64,000 nucleotides of DNA, taken from positions 62,001 to 126,000 of the forward strand of contig CAYQBG010000002.1 in the NCBI GenBank assembly GCA_964415675.1, written 5' to 3'. Every line of letters begins with the position of its first letter. Positions within the stretch are counted from its first letter, which is position 1. Source of the DNA: UBA5336 sp964415675 (GTDB taxonomy: Bacteria > Pseudomonadota > Alphaproteobacteria > Caulobacterales > Hyphomonadaceae). Made by a program: the position numbers and the translations under genes. A model generated the notes under the pieces. It had not been told where the DNA came from. It saw nothing but the letters and a program-made list of their open reading frames with translations, and searched no databases. Shown piece by piece: positions 16,476-25,396 of the stretch.

Positions 16476-17462
16476 ATGCCTAATCGCAAGCTGAAGGTCA
16501 TCGTCACACGCAAGCTTCCGGCCCCGGTGGAGCTCCGGCTCAAGGAGTTGTTTGACGCGGAACTGAACGAGACCGACGAGGCTTTCAGTCCCGAGCAGCT
16601 GGTCGATGCGCTCCAGCGTGCCGATGTCCTTGTGCCCACGGTCACAGACCGGCTCGATGGCCGCATGATTTCCCGGGCCGGCGAAAACCTGCGCCTGATC
16701 GCCCAGTTCGGCGCGGGGGTGGACAATATCGATGTGGAAAGCGCGACCCAGCGCGGCGTCACCGTGACCAATACGCCTGGCGTGCTGACAGACGACACCG
16801 CCGATGTGACCATGGCGCTTATCCTGGCGGTGCCGCGCCGCCTGTTTGAAGGCGCGGCGGTCCTGGCGCGCGGGGATTTCGACGGCTGGTCGCCAACCTG
16901 GATGATGGGCCGGCGGATTGCCGGCAAGCGTCTCGGCATTATCGGGATGGGCCGCATCGGCCAGGCCGTGGCGCGGCGTGCGAAAGCCTTCGGCCTGCAG
17001 ATACATTACCACAATCGCAAGCCGGTCAGCGCGAAGATCGAGGAAGCCCTGGGCGCGACCTATTGGGACAGTCTCGACCAGATGCTGTCGCGCATGGACG
17101 TGGTGTCGGTGAACTGCCCGCACACGCCGGCCACCTTCCATCTTCTCAATGCCCGCCGAATCGAGCTGATGAAGCCCGAAAGCTTCATCGTGAACACCGC
17201 GCGCGGCGAAGTGATCGACGAAGCTGCGCTCGCGCGCGCGCTGGAAGCCGGGCAGATCATGGGCGCCGGGCTCGATGTGTTCGAGCATGAGCCGCATGTC
17301 AGCGAGAAGCTGAAATCCCTGCCCAATGTGGTCCTCCTGCCGCATATGGGCTCGGCCACGCTCGAAGGCCGTGTCGAGATGGGCGAGAAGGTGATCATCA
17401 ATATCAAGACCTTCGATGATGGTCACAAACCCCCCGACCGCGTCATCCCGGCCATGCTCTGA
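16476..17462 (+). CDS. D-isomer-specific 2-hydroxyacid dehydrogenase (glyoxylate/hydroxypyruvate reductase-like)
   Basis: NAD(P)-dependent oxidoreductase of the D-2-hydroxyacid family, 328 residues. It shows the Rossmann motif GMGRIGQAVARRAKAFG near residue 152, the substrate/catalytic Arg in VNTARGEVIDE near 243, and the catalytic His in LLPHMGSATLEGR near 290. The overall pattern is closest to glyoxylate/hydroxypyruvate reductases (GyaR/GhrB group), but phosphoglycerate dehydrogenase-like substrates cannot be excluded. GGGAGG lies 6 nt before the ATG. No ACT domain is present, which argues against full SerA. It stands alone between divergent and downstream genes. Confidence 0.88.
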   Translation: MPNRKLKVIVTRKLPAPVELRLKELFDAELNETDEAFSPEQLVDALQRADVLVPTVTDRLDGRMISRAGENLRLIAQFGAGVDNIDVESATQRGVTVTNTPGVLTDDTADVTMALILAVPRRLFEGAAVLARGDFDGWSPTWMMGRRIAGKRLGIIGMGRIGQAVARRAKAFGLQIHYHNRKPVSAKIEEALGATYWDSLDQMLSRMDVVSVNCPHTPATFHLLNARRIELMKPESFIVNTARGEVIDEAALARALEAGQIMGAGLDVFEHEPHVSEKLKSLPNVVLLPHMGSATLEGRVEMGEKVIINIKTFDDGHKPPDRVIPAML

Positions 17463-17659
17463 GCGGGGGCGCCACAAGCACTCAGGGCGCTGGTCGATCT
17501 TGCTGTCAGGCGTGACCCCGGCGCCTGAGGCGTTGATGGGCGCCGTCCGTGTGGTCCTGCGCCCCGTCTCGACGCGCAAACAGCGGCCCGGCCCCCTCGA
17601 CAAGCCTTGCGGTGCGCGTATGACGGGGGCAGTAGCTTGGAGGCCGGCTGACCCCTCAG

Positions 17660-18925
17660 ATGAGCGATTATCGCAATGTCTGGACACTGATACTGGCGGT
17701 GGCTCTGTTACAGGTCGCCGGCGGCCTGCTGGGTGTGATCACGCCGCTGGGGCTGGAGGCGCTCGGGGTCTCGCCCTTCCTGATCGGGGCCATTGCGGCG
17801 GTCTATGCGACCGGCTTCATGGCCGGCGCCTGGACAGAGCCGCGCGCGCTCGCCCTGTTCGGCAATATCCGCGTTTTCTCGATTGGTGCGGCGCTGACAG
17901 CAGCCGCTGCGCTGGTCATGGAGCTCTATCCGGACTCGCTGATCTGGACGCTGTGTCGCCTCGTGCAGGGGGCCGGATTCGCCTGGATGCTGGCCAGTGC
18001 AGAGAGCTGGATTTCCAGCGCCGTCAGCCGCGAGCATCGCGGCGGCGTCACAACGGTTTACCAGGTGCTGGCGAAAGCCGCACTGATGGCTGGCCCCTTC
18101 CTGGCCGCCGGCACATCAGCCCTGTCGCCGCGCGCCTATTTGTGGTGCGGGGTGTTTCTGGCCCTGTCGCTGGTCCCGGTCTGCCTGACGCGCCGGGGGC
18201 AGCCGCCCCGCCCGAAGGCGACACCGCTCGCCTTTACGCGCCTGTTCGCCATCGCGCCGTCAGCGGCCATCGGTGCGTTCTTCGCCGGCCTGATCACGAC
18301 AGGAACGCTCGCCCTCCTGCCCATATTTGCGCAATACATGCCGCTCCTCCAGCCGGGCACCTCGACCACGGCGCTTGCGGCCACGGCGATGGCGGCGGTG
18401 TCGTTTGGCGGGCTTGTCGGGCAGTGGCCGGTCGGGCGGCTGTCTGACTGGCTTGACCGACGGCTGGTCATTGTCGCTGTTGCGCTGTTCTCTGCCCTGA
18501 CCGCAGGCGGGCTCGGGCTCTATTTTGACGCGCTGCCGGGGCTCTGGTCGCTCGCCCTCCTGTCAGTCTGGGGCGCGGCCGGGTTTGCGATCTATTCTGT
18601 CAGCGTCGCGCACGGGATCGACCGGGCCGAGCATGGCGAACTGGCGCGGATGTTGTCCGGCCTGATGTTCATCTGGGGCGCAGGCTCGGTGCTCGGTCCG
18701 CCCATTGCCGGTGCGGCGATGCGGGCCGGCGCCGGGCCGGGCGGGCTTTTCCTGTCGGCCGGTGCGCTGTCGCTGCTTCTCGCATTCACCATCCTTGCGC
18801 GCCGGCGTCTGCGTCCGGCAGCTACCACAGAGGTCAGCGCGGAGAAATGGAAGATCGCCCAGCCGCCGTCTGTCGGCGGGGCGGGGCTCGGGGTCGATGC
18901 GGACGCGCCAGCCGGCGGAGAGTGA
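17660..18925 (+). CDS. MFS transporter, YcaD-like
   Basis: Major facilitator superfamily membrane protein of 421 residues with about 12 hydrophobic segments. The N-terminal half has the motif-A-like GFMAGAWTEPRALALFGNIRVF loop between helices 2 and 3 and RLVQGAGFAWMLASAESW typical of the YcaD/TsgA-like group of small-molecule exporters; the second half has VGQWPVGRLSDWLDRR. Substrate unknown. It is preceded by 197 bp with no recognisable gene and followed by 129 bp before sucC. The charged C-terminal tail (about 25 residues) is disordered. Confidence 0.85.
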   Translation: MSDYRNVWTLILAVALLQVAGGLLGVITPLGLEALGVSPFLIGAIAAVYATGFMAGAWTEPRALALFGNIRVFSIGAALTAAAALVMELYPDSLIWTLCRLVQGAGFAWMLASAESWISSAVSREHRGGVTTVYQVLAKAALMAGPFLAAGTSALSPRAYLWCGVFLALSLVPVCLTRRGQPPRPKATPLAFTRLFAIAPSAAIGAFFAGLITTGTLALLPIFAQYMPLLQPGTSTTALAATAMAAVSFGGLVGQWPVGRLSDWLDRRLVIVAVALFSALTAGGLGLYFDALPGLWSLALLSVWGAAGFAIYSVSVAHGIDRAEHGELARMLSGLMFIWGAGSVLGPPIAGAAMRAGAGPGGLFLSAGALSLLLAFTILARRRLRPAATTEVSAEKWKIAQPPSVGGAGLGVDADAPAGGE

Positions 18926-19054
18926 CCTTGCGGCATGCCCCTTTCGGATCGGTTGCCCCGGCGATTGAGGCTGATATAAGGCAGACAAATTTGTGCAGGT
19001 GCGTCAGATGGCGGGCCAGGCGCGCTTATCAGGCAGGGCAAGAGGCTGAACTCC

Positions 19055-20248
19055 ATGAACATTCACGAATACCAGGCAAAAGCGGTCCTGAAATCCTATG
19101 GCGCGCCGGTCGCGAATGGCGAGCCGGTGCTCAGCCTTGACGATATCGAGCCGGCGGTGAATGCGCTGCCCGGGCCGCTCTGGGTCGTGAAGAGCCAGAT
19201 CCATGCCGGCGGGCGCGGCAAGGGCAAGTTTGTCGAAGCCGAAGCGGGTGAGAAAGGCGGGGTTCGGCTCGCTTTCTCGAAGGAAGAAGCGATCGAGCAT
19301 GCGCGCGCCATGTTCGGCAAGACCCTGGTCACCGCCCAGACGGGCGAGGCTGGCAAGCAGGTCAACCGCCTCTATATCGAGGATGGCGCCGATATCGAGA
19401 CCGAGCTTTATCTCTCGCTGCTTGTTGACCGCGCATCGGGCACGGTGGCTTTCGTGGCCTCCACCGAGGGCGGGATGGATATTGAGCAGGTCGCCCATGA
19501 CACGCCCGACAAGATCCACACCATCCATGTCGATCCGCTGGCCGGGATGAGCGACGGCGATGCCGAAAAGGTCTGCGAGGCGCTGGCGCTTGGCGGGGCG
19601 GCCAAGGCGGACGGAATGCGCCTCTTCCCGCTGCTCTACAAGGCCTTCATCGAGAAGGACATGTCGATGCTGGAGATCAACCCGCTGATCGTGATGAAGG
19701 ACGGTCATCTGCGGGTGCTCGACGCCAAGGTCAGCTTCGACGGCAATGCCCTGTTCCGCCATCCCGACATCATGGAACTGCGCGACAAGACCGAAGAGGA
19801 CGAGAAGGAAATCGAGGCGTCCGAATGGGATCTGGCCTATATCGCGCTCGAAGGCACCATCGGCTGCATGGTCAATGGCGCCGGGCTCGCCATGGCGACG
19901 ATGGACATCATCAAGCTCTATGGCGAGGAACCGGCCAATTTCTGCGATGTCGGCGGGGGCGCAAATGCCGAAAAGGTCTCGGCTGCCTTCAAGATCATCA
20001 TGAAGGATCCGAATGTGAAGGGCATCCTCGTGAACATCTTCGGCGGCATCATGAAATGCGACGTCATCGCCGAAGGCGTCCTGCAGGCGGTCAAGGAAAC
20101 CAATCTCCAGGTGCCGCTGGTCGTGCGCCTCGAAGGCACCAATGTCGAGCAGGGCAAGGCGATCATCGCCAATTCCGGCCTCAACGTCATCCCGGCGGAC
20201 GATCTCGACGACGCCGCGAAGAAGATCGTGGACGCTGTGCGGGGGTAA
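19055..20248 (+). CDS. sucC: Succinyl-CoA synthetase (ADP-forming), beta subunit
   Basis: Beta subunit of succinyl-CoA synthetase, the substrate-level phosphorylation step of the TCA cycle. It has 397 residues with the ATP-grasp domain (VKSQIHAGGRGKGKFVE near residue 47), the metal-binding region MLEINPLIV near 205 and the C-terminal CoA-ligase domain (DVGGGANAEKV, GGIMKCDVIAEGV). GAGG lies before the ATG at 19055. In most alphaproteobacteria sucD follows directly; here a small membrane protein gene and a vapBC pair intervene (1,076 bp to sucD). Confidence 0.97.
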   Translation: MNIHEYQAKAVLKSYGAPVANGEPVLSLDDIEPAVNALPGPLWVVKSQIHAGGRGKGKFVEAEAGEKGGVRLAFSKEEAIEHARAMFGKTLVTAQTGEAGKQVNRLYIEDGADIETELYLSLLVDRASGTVAFVASTEGGMDIEQVAHDTPDKIHTIHVDPLAGMSDGDAEKVCEALALGGAAKADGMRLFPLLYKAFIEKDMSMLEINPLIVMKDGHLRVLDAKVSFDGNALFRHPDIMELRDKTEEDEKEIEASEWDLAYIALEGTIGCMVNGAGLAMATMDIIKLYGEEPANFCDVGGGANAEKVSAAFKIIMKDPNVKGILVNIFGGIMKCDVIAEGVLQAVKETNLQVPLVVRLEGTNVEQGKAIIANSGLNVIPADDLDDAAKKIVDAVRG

Positions 20249-20255
20249 GGAACTC

Positions 20256-20600
20256 ATGTCGGCGGCGATGTTGGCCATAGCGGCGCTCATCGCCGGTGCC
20301 TCCATCGCGCTTGCGTCGGGGGTCAGCTGGCTCCTGCATAGGTTTGGAAGCGGGCTCGGGTTTTGGTGGCGCCTTGGCGTGAGCGCCCTGATTGCCATTA
20401 TTGCCTGGTACCCGCTCGGCCTTGGGGCAGGTCTGTCCGCGATTGTCATGTTTGAATGGCTCGGCCCCTCCATGGGACATGTGAAACATTGCTGCGGCGC
20501 CGACGGAATTGTGCTCTTTTTGTTGAGTTTCTGGCTGCCACTTGCAGCGATCTGTTCGCTTGCGCTTTTTCCCTACCTGTTTCGGAAAAGGGCGTATTGA
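20256..20600 (+). CDS. Small membrane protein of unknown function
   Basis: A 114-residue protein with about four hydrophobic segments (near residues 1-25, 35-55, 57-70 and 82-108). The start has TAAGGA 5 nt upstream and is 7 bp after the sucC stop, so it is probably co-transcribed with it. I recognise no domain. A CC pair (HVKHCCGADG) lies in the loop before the last helix. The gene belongs to the stretch inserted between sucC and sucD. Confidence 0.7.
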   Translation: MSAAMLAIAALIAGASIALASGVSWLLHRFGSGLGFWWRLGVSALIAIIAWYPLGLGAGLSAIVMFEWLGPSMGHVKHCCGADGIVLFLLSFWLPLAAICSLALFPYLFRKRAY

Positions 20601-20611
20601 TCTCCCCTGCC

Positions 20612-20626
20612 ACACATAATATGTGT
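20612..20626. promoter_or_regulatory. Palindrome before vapBC (probable autoregulatory operator)
   Basis: ACACATA-A-TATGTGT is a perfect 7-1-7 dyad, 28 bp before the antitoxin start, and contains a TAATAT that could be a -10. Toxin-antitoxin pairs usually repress their own promoter through such a site; binding by this VapB is inferred. Confidence 0.6.
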
Positions 20627-20654
20627 TACACAGGATATGTGGAGCCATCCGGCC

Positions 20655-20951
20655 ATGGCCACGAAGAACATCACCCTTGCCATTGACGAGGACCTGCTGG
20701 AGCGGGCCAGGCGCGTCGCGCTTGAGGAAAAGACCTCTGTCAACGCCATCGTCCGCGACCTGCTTGTTCAGAAGGTCGCCAACTCAACGACGGCCCATCG
20801 TCGTCGTGAGGCGGCCAGACAGCTTGTGGAACTGAGCAAGAACTCAAAGACGGTCATGCCCAAAGGGTGGAAGTTTGATCGCGAGGCCCTTTATGGCGAA
20901 CGCTTTTCTCGACACGAACATCCTGATTTACGCGGCCACGACCCAGAATGA
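20655..20951 (+). CDS. vapB: VapB-type antitoxin (ribbon-helix-helix)
   Basis: A 98-residue antitoxin. The first 45 residues (ATKNITLAIDEDLLERARRVA, then KTSVNAIVRDLLVQ) have the pattern of a ribbon-helix-helix/CopG-like DNA-binding domain; the remainder is a charged tail expected to wrap the toxin. It overlaps the toxin gene by 59 bp, so translation is coupled. It should neutralise the PIN toxin and, with it, repress the operon at the palindrome upstream. An ATG 18 bp earlier is also possible. Confidence 0.8.
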   Translation: MATKNITLAIDEDLLERARRVALEEKTSVNAIVRDLLVQKVANSTTAHRRREAARQLVELSKNSKTVMPKGWKFDREALYGERFSRHEHPDLRGHDPE

Positions 20952-21294
20952 CGGGAAGGCCGAAATCGCCCAGGGAATTGTTGCCGAAGCTGACTTCTGC
21001 CTGTCAGTGCAGGTTCTTCATGAGTTCTATGTCAACATGAAGAAGCCGGTTTTCGGGGTGTCCGACGATGTATTGAATGTCTGGATCGCGCACCTGCTCG
21101 AGTTCGAGTGCGCTGTCATCGACACCGACATATTCTTCACGGCCACGCGCCTCTCTGAGCGCTACGAAACGCACTACTACGATGCCGCAATGATCGCCGC
21201 AGCGAAACGGCTCGGTGCGAAGACGATCTACACCGAAGACCTGAACCACGGCCAGGATTACGCCGGCGTGCGTGCCATAAACCCGTTCATCTAA
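20893..21294 (+). CDS. vapC: VapC-type toxin (PIN-domain ribonuclease)
   Basis: A 133-residue PIN-domain protein. The acidic metal-binding residues are all present: Asp in FLDTNILIY (residue 7), Glu in LHEFYVN near 44, Asp in HYYDAAMIAAA near 99 and Asp in IYTEDLNHGQ near 117. It is predicted to cleave RNA (often tRNA or rRNA in this family) when the antitoxin is lost. The start at 20893 lies inside vapB; an ATG 18 bp upstream is less likely as the fold begins at ANAFLDTN. The pair lies between sucC and sucD. Confidence 0.88.
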   Translation: MANAFLDTNILIYAATTQNDGKAEIAQGIVAEADFCLSVQVLHEFYVNMKKPVFGVSDDVLNVWIAHLLEFECAVIDTDIFFTATRLSERYETHYYDAAMIAAAKRLGAKTIYTEDLNHGQDYAGVRAINPFI

Positions 21295-21324
21295 CCCGTC
21301 ACCGACCACCCAAGGGGAAATCCA

Positions 21325-22227
21325 ATGTCCATTCTCGTCAACAGCGACACCAAATGCATCGTGCAGGGGCTGACCGGCAATACCGGCTCGTTCCACACCA
21401 ATCAGGCGCTGGACTATTTCGGCACCCAGATGGTGGCCGGCACGCATCCGAAAAAGGCCGGCCAGACCTGGAGCGCCGACAATGGCGCGCAGCTGCCGAT
21501 CTATGCCACTGCCGGCGACGCGCGTGAGGCGACCGGCGCGAATGCGTCTGTCATCTATGTCCCGCCCGTCGGCGCGGCCGCCGCCATCGAGGAAGCCATC
21601 GAGGCCGGCATCGAGCTGATCATCTGCATCACCGAAGGCGTGCCGGTGCAGGACATGGTCCGCGTCAAGGCGAAGCTGGAAAAGTCGATATCGCGCCTGA
21701 TCGGGCCGAACTGCCCGGGCGTGCTGACGCCTGAGCAGTGCAAGATTGGCATCATGCCGGGCAAGATCTTCAAGAAGGGCTCGGTCGGCGTGGTCTCGCG
21801 CTCGGGCACGCTGACCTATGAGGCTGTGTTCCAGACCACCAATGAGGGCCTTGGCCAGACCACGGCGGTGGGCATTGGCGGCGACCCGGTCAATGGCACG
21901 AATTTCATCGACATGCTGGAAATGTTCCTGGCTGATGACGAGACCGAATCCATCATCATGATCGGCGAGATCGGCGGCACAGCCGAGGAGCAGGCCGCGC
22001 AGTTCATCAAGGACGAGGCCGCCAGGGGCCGCAAGAAGCCGATGGTCGGCTTCATTGCGGGGCGCACAGCGCCTCCGGGCCGCACAATGGGCCATGCCGG
22101 TGCCATCGTTTCGGGCGGCGAAGGCGGTGCTGATTCCAAGATCGAGGCCATGGAAGCGGCTGGCATCAAAGTGAGCCCCAGCCCTGCCCGTCTCGGCACG
22201 ACCATGGTAGAGGTTCTAAAGGGCTAG
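21325..22227 (+). CDS. sucD: Succinyl-CoA synthetase (ADP-forming), alpha subunit
   Basis: Alpha subunit of succinyl-CoA synthetase, 300 residues. The N-terminal CoA-binding Rossmann domain shows GLTGNTGSFHTNQAL near residue 15; GPNCPGVLTPEQCKIGIMPG lies near 125; the phospho-histidine is in MGHAGAIVSGG near 250. A purine-rich site (AAGGGGAAA) precedes the ATG. It is 30 bp after vapC and 120 bp before sucA. The TCA operon thus continues in the same direction past the inserted toxin-antitoxin pair. Confidence 0.97.
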   Translation: MSILVNSDTKCIVQGLTGNTGSFHTNQALDYFGTQMVAGTHPKKAGQTWSADNGAQLPIYATAGDAREATGANASVIYVPPVGAAAAIEEAIEAGIELIICITEGVPVQDMVRVKAKLEKSISRLIGPNCPGVLTPEQCKIGIMPGKIFKKGSVGVVSRSGTLTYEAVFQTTNEGLGQTTAVGIGGDPVNGTNFIDMLEMFLADDETESIIMIGEIGGTAEEQAAQFIKDEAARGRKKPMVGFIAGRTAPPGRTMGHAGAIVSGGEGGADSKIEAMEAAGIKVSPSPARLGTTMVEVLKG

Positions 22228-22347
22228 TTTTACGCTACATTGCCCTATTCGGTCGCCCGGAGCCGGTCTCCTGCGCAAGGGGGCTTGCATCGGGCCGCAA
22301 TGACGGCTTGTGCGGGGCGCATGGCCCCTCGAAAGGACGGTTGGCAG

Positions 22348-25300
22348 ATGGCAGATGATGGCAGCCCGGTCGTGGGCAAGCGCAGTGAGCTCAACGCGGC
22401 AATGCTGGACACGCTGTTCCTGTATGGCGGCAATGCCAGCTATGTCGAGGCGATGCAGGCCGATTATGCCCGCGACCCGGCCTCTGTCCCGGCCAGTTGG
22501 CGGGGCTTTTTCGAAGAGGTCGGAGACAGCGCCGGCGCGGCCGAGCGCAATGTCGCCGGCGCCAGCTGGAAACGCACGCAATGGCCGCAGCCCGACCCCG
22601 AAACGACGGCGGTGTTCGATGGCAACTGGGCGGTCGTCGAACCGGTCATCGAGAAGAAGCTGAAAGACCGCGCGCCTGCGGCGAGCGCCGATGACATCGC
22701 GCTTGCGGTCAAGGATTCGATCCGCGCGCTGATGATGATCCGGGCTTACCGGATTCGCGGTCACCTCAAGGCCAATCTCGATCCCCTCGGCCTTGAACAG
22801 ATCGGCCAGCACCCCGAGCTCGATCCGGCGACTTACGGTTTTGGTCCGGAAGACATGGACCGGCCGATCTTCATCGACCAGGTGCTCGGCCTTGAATATG
22901 CCACCGCCGGCGAGATGCTGGGCATCCTCCAGCGCACCTATTGCTCGACCATCGGCATCCAGTTCATGCACATCGCCGATCCCGAGGAGAAGGGCTGGCT
23001 GCAGGCGCGGATCGAAGGGCCCGACAAGGGCGTGGCCTTCACCAATGCAGGCAAGAAGGCGATCCTGTGGAAACTGATCGAGGCGGAGACCTTCGAACGG
23101 TTCCTGCACAAACGCTATCCCGGCACAAAACGCTTTGGTCTTGATGGTGGCGAGGCGGCGGTTCCGGCGCTGGAACAGATCATCAAGCGCGGCGGCGCCC
23201 TCGGTGTCGAGGAGATTGTCATCGGGATGCCGCATCGTGGCCGGCTCAACATGCTCGCCGCCGTCATGGGCAAGCCCTATGAAAAGATCTTTTACGAATT
23301 CCAGGGTGGCTCGACGCAAGGTGCGGAAGAATACGGCTCGGGCGACGTGAAATACCATCTCGGGGCCTCATCCGACCGCGAATTCGACGGCAACAATGTC
23401 CACCTTTCGATGAACGCGAACCCGTCGCACCTGGAGGCGGTCAATCCCGTCGTTCTCGGGCGGGCGCGCTCGAAACAAGCGATGGAACATCGCGATACCG
23501 GTACGCTCGACCGCGACAAGGTGATGCCGCTTCTTCTGCATGGCGATGCGGCCTTCGCGGGGCAAGGCGTTGTGGCCGAGTGTTTTGCGCTCTCGGGCCT
23601 GGCCGGCTACCGCACCGGCGGCACGATCCATTTCATCATCAACAACCAGATCGGCTTTACCACGAGCCCGTTGTATTCGCGCTCCTCGCCTTATCCGTCC
23701 GATGTGGCGCTGATGGTGCAGGCGCCGATCTTCCATGTGAATGGAGACGATCCCGAAGCGGTCACCTATGCCGCAAAGGTGGCCACGGAATACCGCCAGA
23801 AATTCTGCAAGGATGTCGTCATCGACATGTTCTGCTATCGCCGCTACGGGCACAATGAGGGCGACGACCCGACGATGACGCAGCCCAATATGTATGCCCA
23901 GATCTCCGCACAGAAGACGACCCGTGAAATCTATGCAGACCGGCTCGTCTCGGAGGGGCTGGTGACGGCGGACGAAGTCGATAAACAGGTCTCCGACTTT
24001 CAGGACTATCTCGACCGCGCCTTCGATGCCGGCAAAAAGCTTGAGCCGCAAAAGGCCGACTGGCTGGACGGCGAGTGGAAGGGGTTCCGCCTTCCTGACG
24101 ATGATGACCGGCGTGGCATCACCGGTGTGTCGGCAGAGCGCCTGCGCAAGCTGGGGCAGGCGATCACCACGGTTCCCCAGGGCGTGGATGTTCACAGGAC
24201 CGTCAAGCGCGTGATTGATCGCCGCAAGCAGGTGATCGAGGAGGGCGAGAATATCGACTGGGGCACGGCCGAGCATCTCGCCTTTGCCGCGCTGCTGAGC
24301 GAGGGTTATCCGGTCCGCCTGTCGGGACAGGATTCCGCGCGCGGGACCTTCGTGCATCGCCACAGTCATCTCGTCGATCAGACGACGGGTGAGCGCTATA
24401 CGCCGCTGAACAATCTCGGCAAGGACCAGGCCGGATATGAAGTGATCGACAGCCTCCTCTCGGAAGAGGCGGTGCTCGGCTTCGAATATGGCTACTCGCT
24501 TGCCGATCCGAACACACTCGTGCTCTGGGAAGCGCAGTTTGGCGACTTCTCGAATGGCGCGCAGGTCTATTTCGACCAGTTCATTTCCTCGGCTGAGCGC
24601 AAATGGCTGCGGATGTCGGGCCTCGTCTGCCTCCTGCCGCATGGCTATGAAGGTCAGGGGCCGGAGCACTCCTCGGCGCGACTGGAGCGTTTTCTGCAAA
24701 TGGCCGCTGAAGACAATATGCAGGTCTGCAACCTGACCACTCCGGCCAATTATTTCCATGCCCTCAGGCGCCAGATCCACCGTGATTTCCGCAAGCCGCT
24801 GATCATCATGACGCCTAAATCGCTGTTGCGTCACAAGCTGGCGGTCTCGAAAATAGAGGATATGGGGCCAGATGACAGTTTCCACAGGGTCCTCTGGGAC
24901 GATGCGGAGACCCCAGGACGCGAAGGCAATGTGAAACTTGCATCGGATAACAAGATCCGCCGGGTGGTGATGTGTTCCGGCAAGGTCTATTATGATCTGT
25001 TCGAAGCGCGCGAGGAGAAGGGCGTCGATGATATTTACCTGATGCGTGTCGAGCAGTTCTATCCGGTACCGCGCAAATCGCTGATGCAGGAGCTCAAACG
25101 CTTCGCGCAGGCAGAAATGGTCTGGTGTCAGGAGGAGCCGCGGAATATGGGTGGCTGGACCTTCATTCGCGACGAGATCGAATGGTGCGCCAAGCAGGTC
25201 GGCGTAAAGAAGCCGCGCCCGAAATATGCCGGGCGCCCGCCGGCGGCGGCCACGGCCACCGGACTGATGTCGAAACATATCGAGGAGCGTGATGCCCTGC

Positions 25301-25353
25301 TTGGGGCCGCGCTTGGAGACGGCCCGGTCGAAGACAGCGTGATCGGCGCCTGA
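22348..25353 (+). CDS. sucA: 2-oxoglutarate dehydrogenase E1 component
   Basis: Thiamine-diphosphate-dependent decarboxylase of the 2-oxoglutarate dehydrogenase complex, 1001 residues. The N-terminal E1o-specific segment (LFLYGGNASYVEAMQADY) is followed by the ThDP domain with GMPHRGRLNML near residue 295 and RYGHNEGDDP near 510, then the transketolase-like domain with LLPHGYEGQGPEHSSARLER near 770. AAGGA lies 10 nt before the ATG at 22348; an earlier in-frame ATG at 22240 would add an Arg-rich leader without homology. sucB follows 43 bp later. Confidence 0.97.
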   Translation: MADDGSPVVGKRSELNAAMLDTLFLYGGNASYVEAMQADYARDPASVPASWRGFFEEVGDSAGAAERNVAGASWKRTQWPQPDPETTAVFDGNWAVVEPVIEKKLKDRAPAASADDIALAVKDSIRALMMIRAYRIRGHLKANLDPLGLEQIGQHPELDPATYGFGPEDMDRPIFIDQVLGLEYATAGEMLGILQRTYCSTIGIQFMHIADPEEKGWLQARIEGPDKGVAFTNAGKKAILWKLIEAETFERFLHKRYPGTKRFGLDGGEAAVPALEQIIKRGGALGVEEIVIGMPHRGRLNMLAAVMGKPYEKIFYEFQGGSTQGAEEYGSGDVKYHLGASSDREFDGNNVHLSMNANPSHLEAVNPVVLGRARSKQAMEHRDTGTLDRDKVMPLLLHGDAAFAGQGVVAECFALSGLAGYRTGGTIHFIINNQIGFTTSPLYSRSSPYPSDVALMVQAPIFHVNGDDPEAVTYAAKVATEYRQKFCKDVVIDMFCYRRYGHNEGDDPTMTQPNMYAQISAQKTTREIYADRLVSEGLVTADEVDKQVSDFQDYLDRAFDAGKKLEPQKADWLDGEWKGFRLPDDDDRRGITGVSAERLRKLGQAITTVPQGVDVHRTVKRVIDRRKQVIEEGENIDWGTAEHLAFAALLSEGYPVRLSGQDSARGTFVHRHSHLVDQTTGERYTPLNNLGKDQAGYEVIDSLLSEEAVLGFEYGYSLADPNTLVLWEAQFGDFSNGAQVYFDQFISSAERKWLRMSGLVCLLPHGYEGQGPEHSSARLERFLQMAAEDNMQVCNLTTPANYFHALRRQIHRDFRKPLIIMTPKSLLRHKLAVSKIEDMGPDDSFHRVLWDDAETPGREGNVKLASDNKIRRVVMCSGKVYYDLFEAREEKGVDDIYLMRVEQFYPVPRKSLMQELKRFAQAEMVWCQEEPRNMGGWTFIRDEIEWCAKQVGVKKPRPKYAGRPPAAATATGLMSKHIEERDALLGAALGDGPVEDSVIGA

Positions 25354-25396
25354 GGCGCCACACAAGACAGCAATCCCGAGAATGACGAGAGACATG

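Noticed and set aside
19004..20473. Long open frame antisense to sucC (489 codons)
   Set aside because: Covers sucC and its downstream gene entirely and encodes no recognisable protein.
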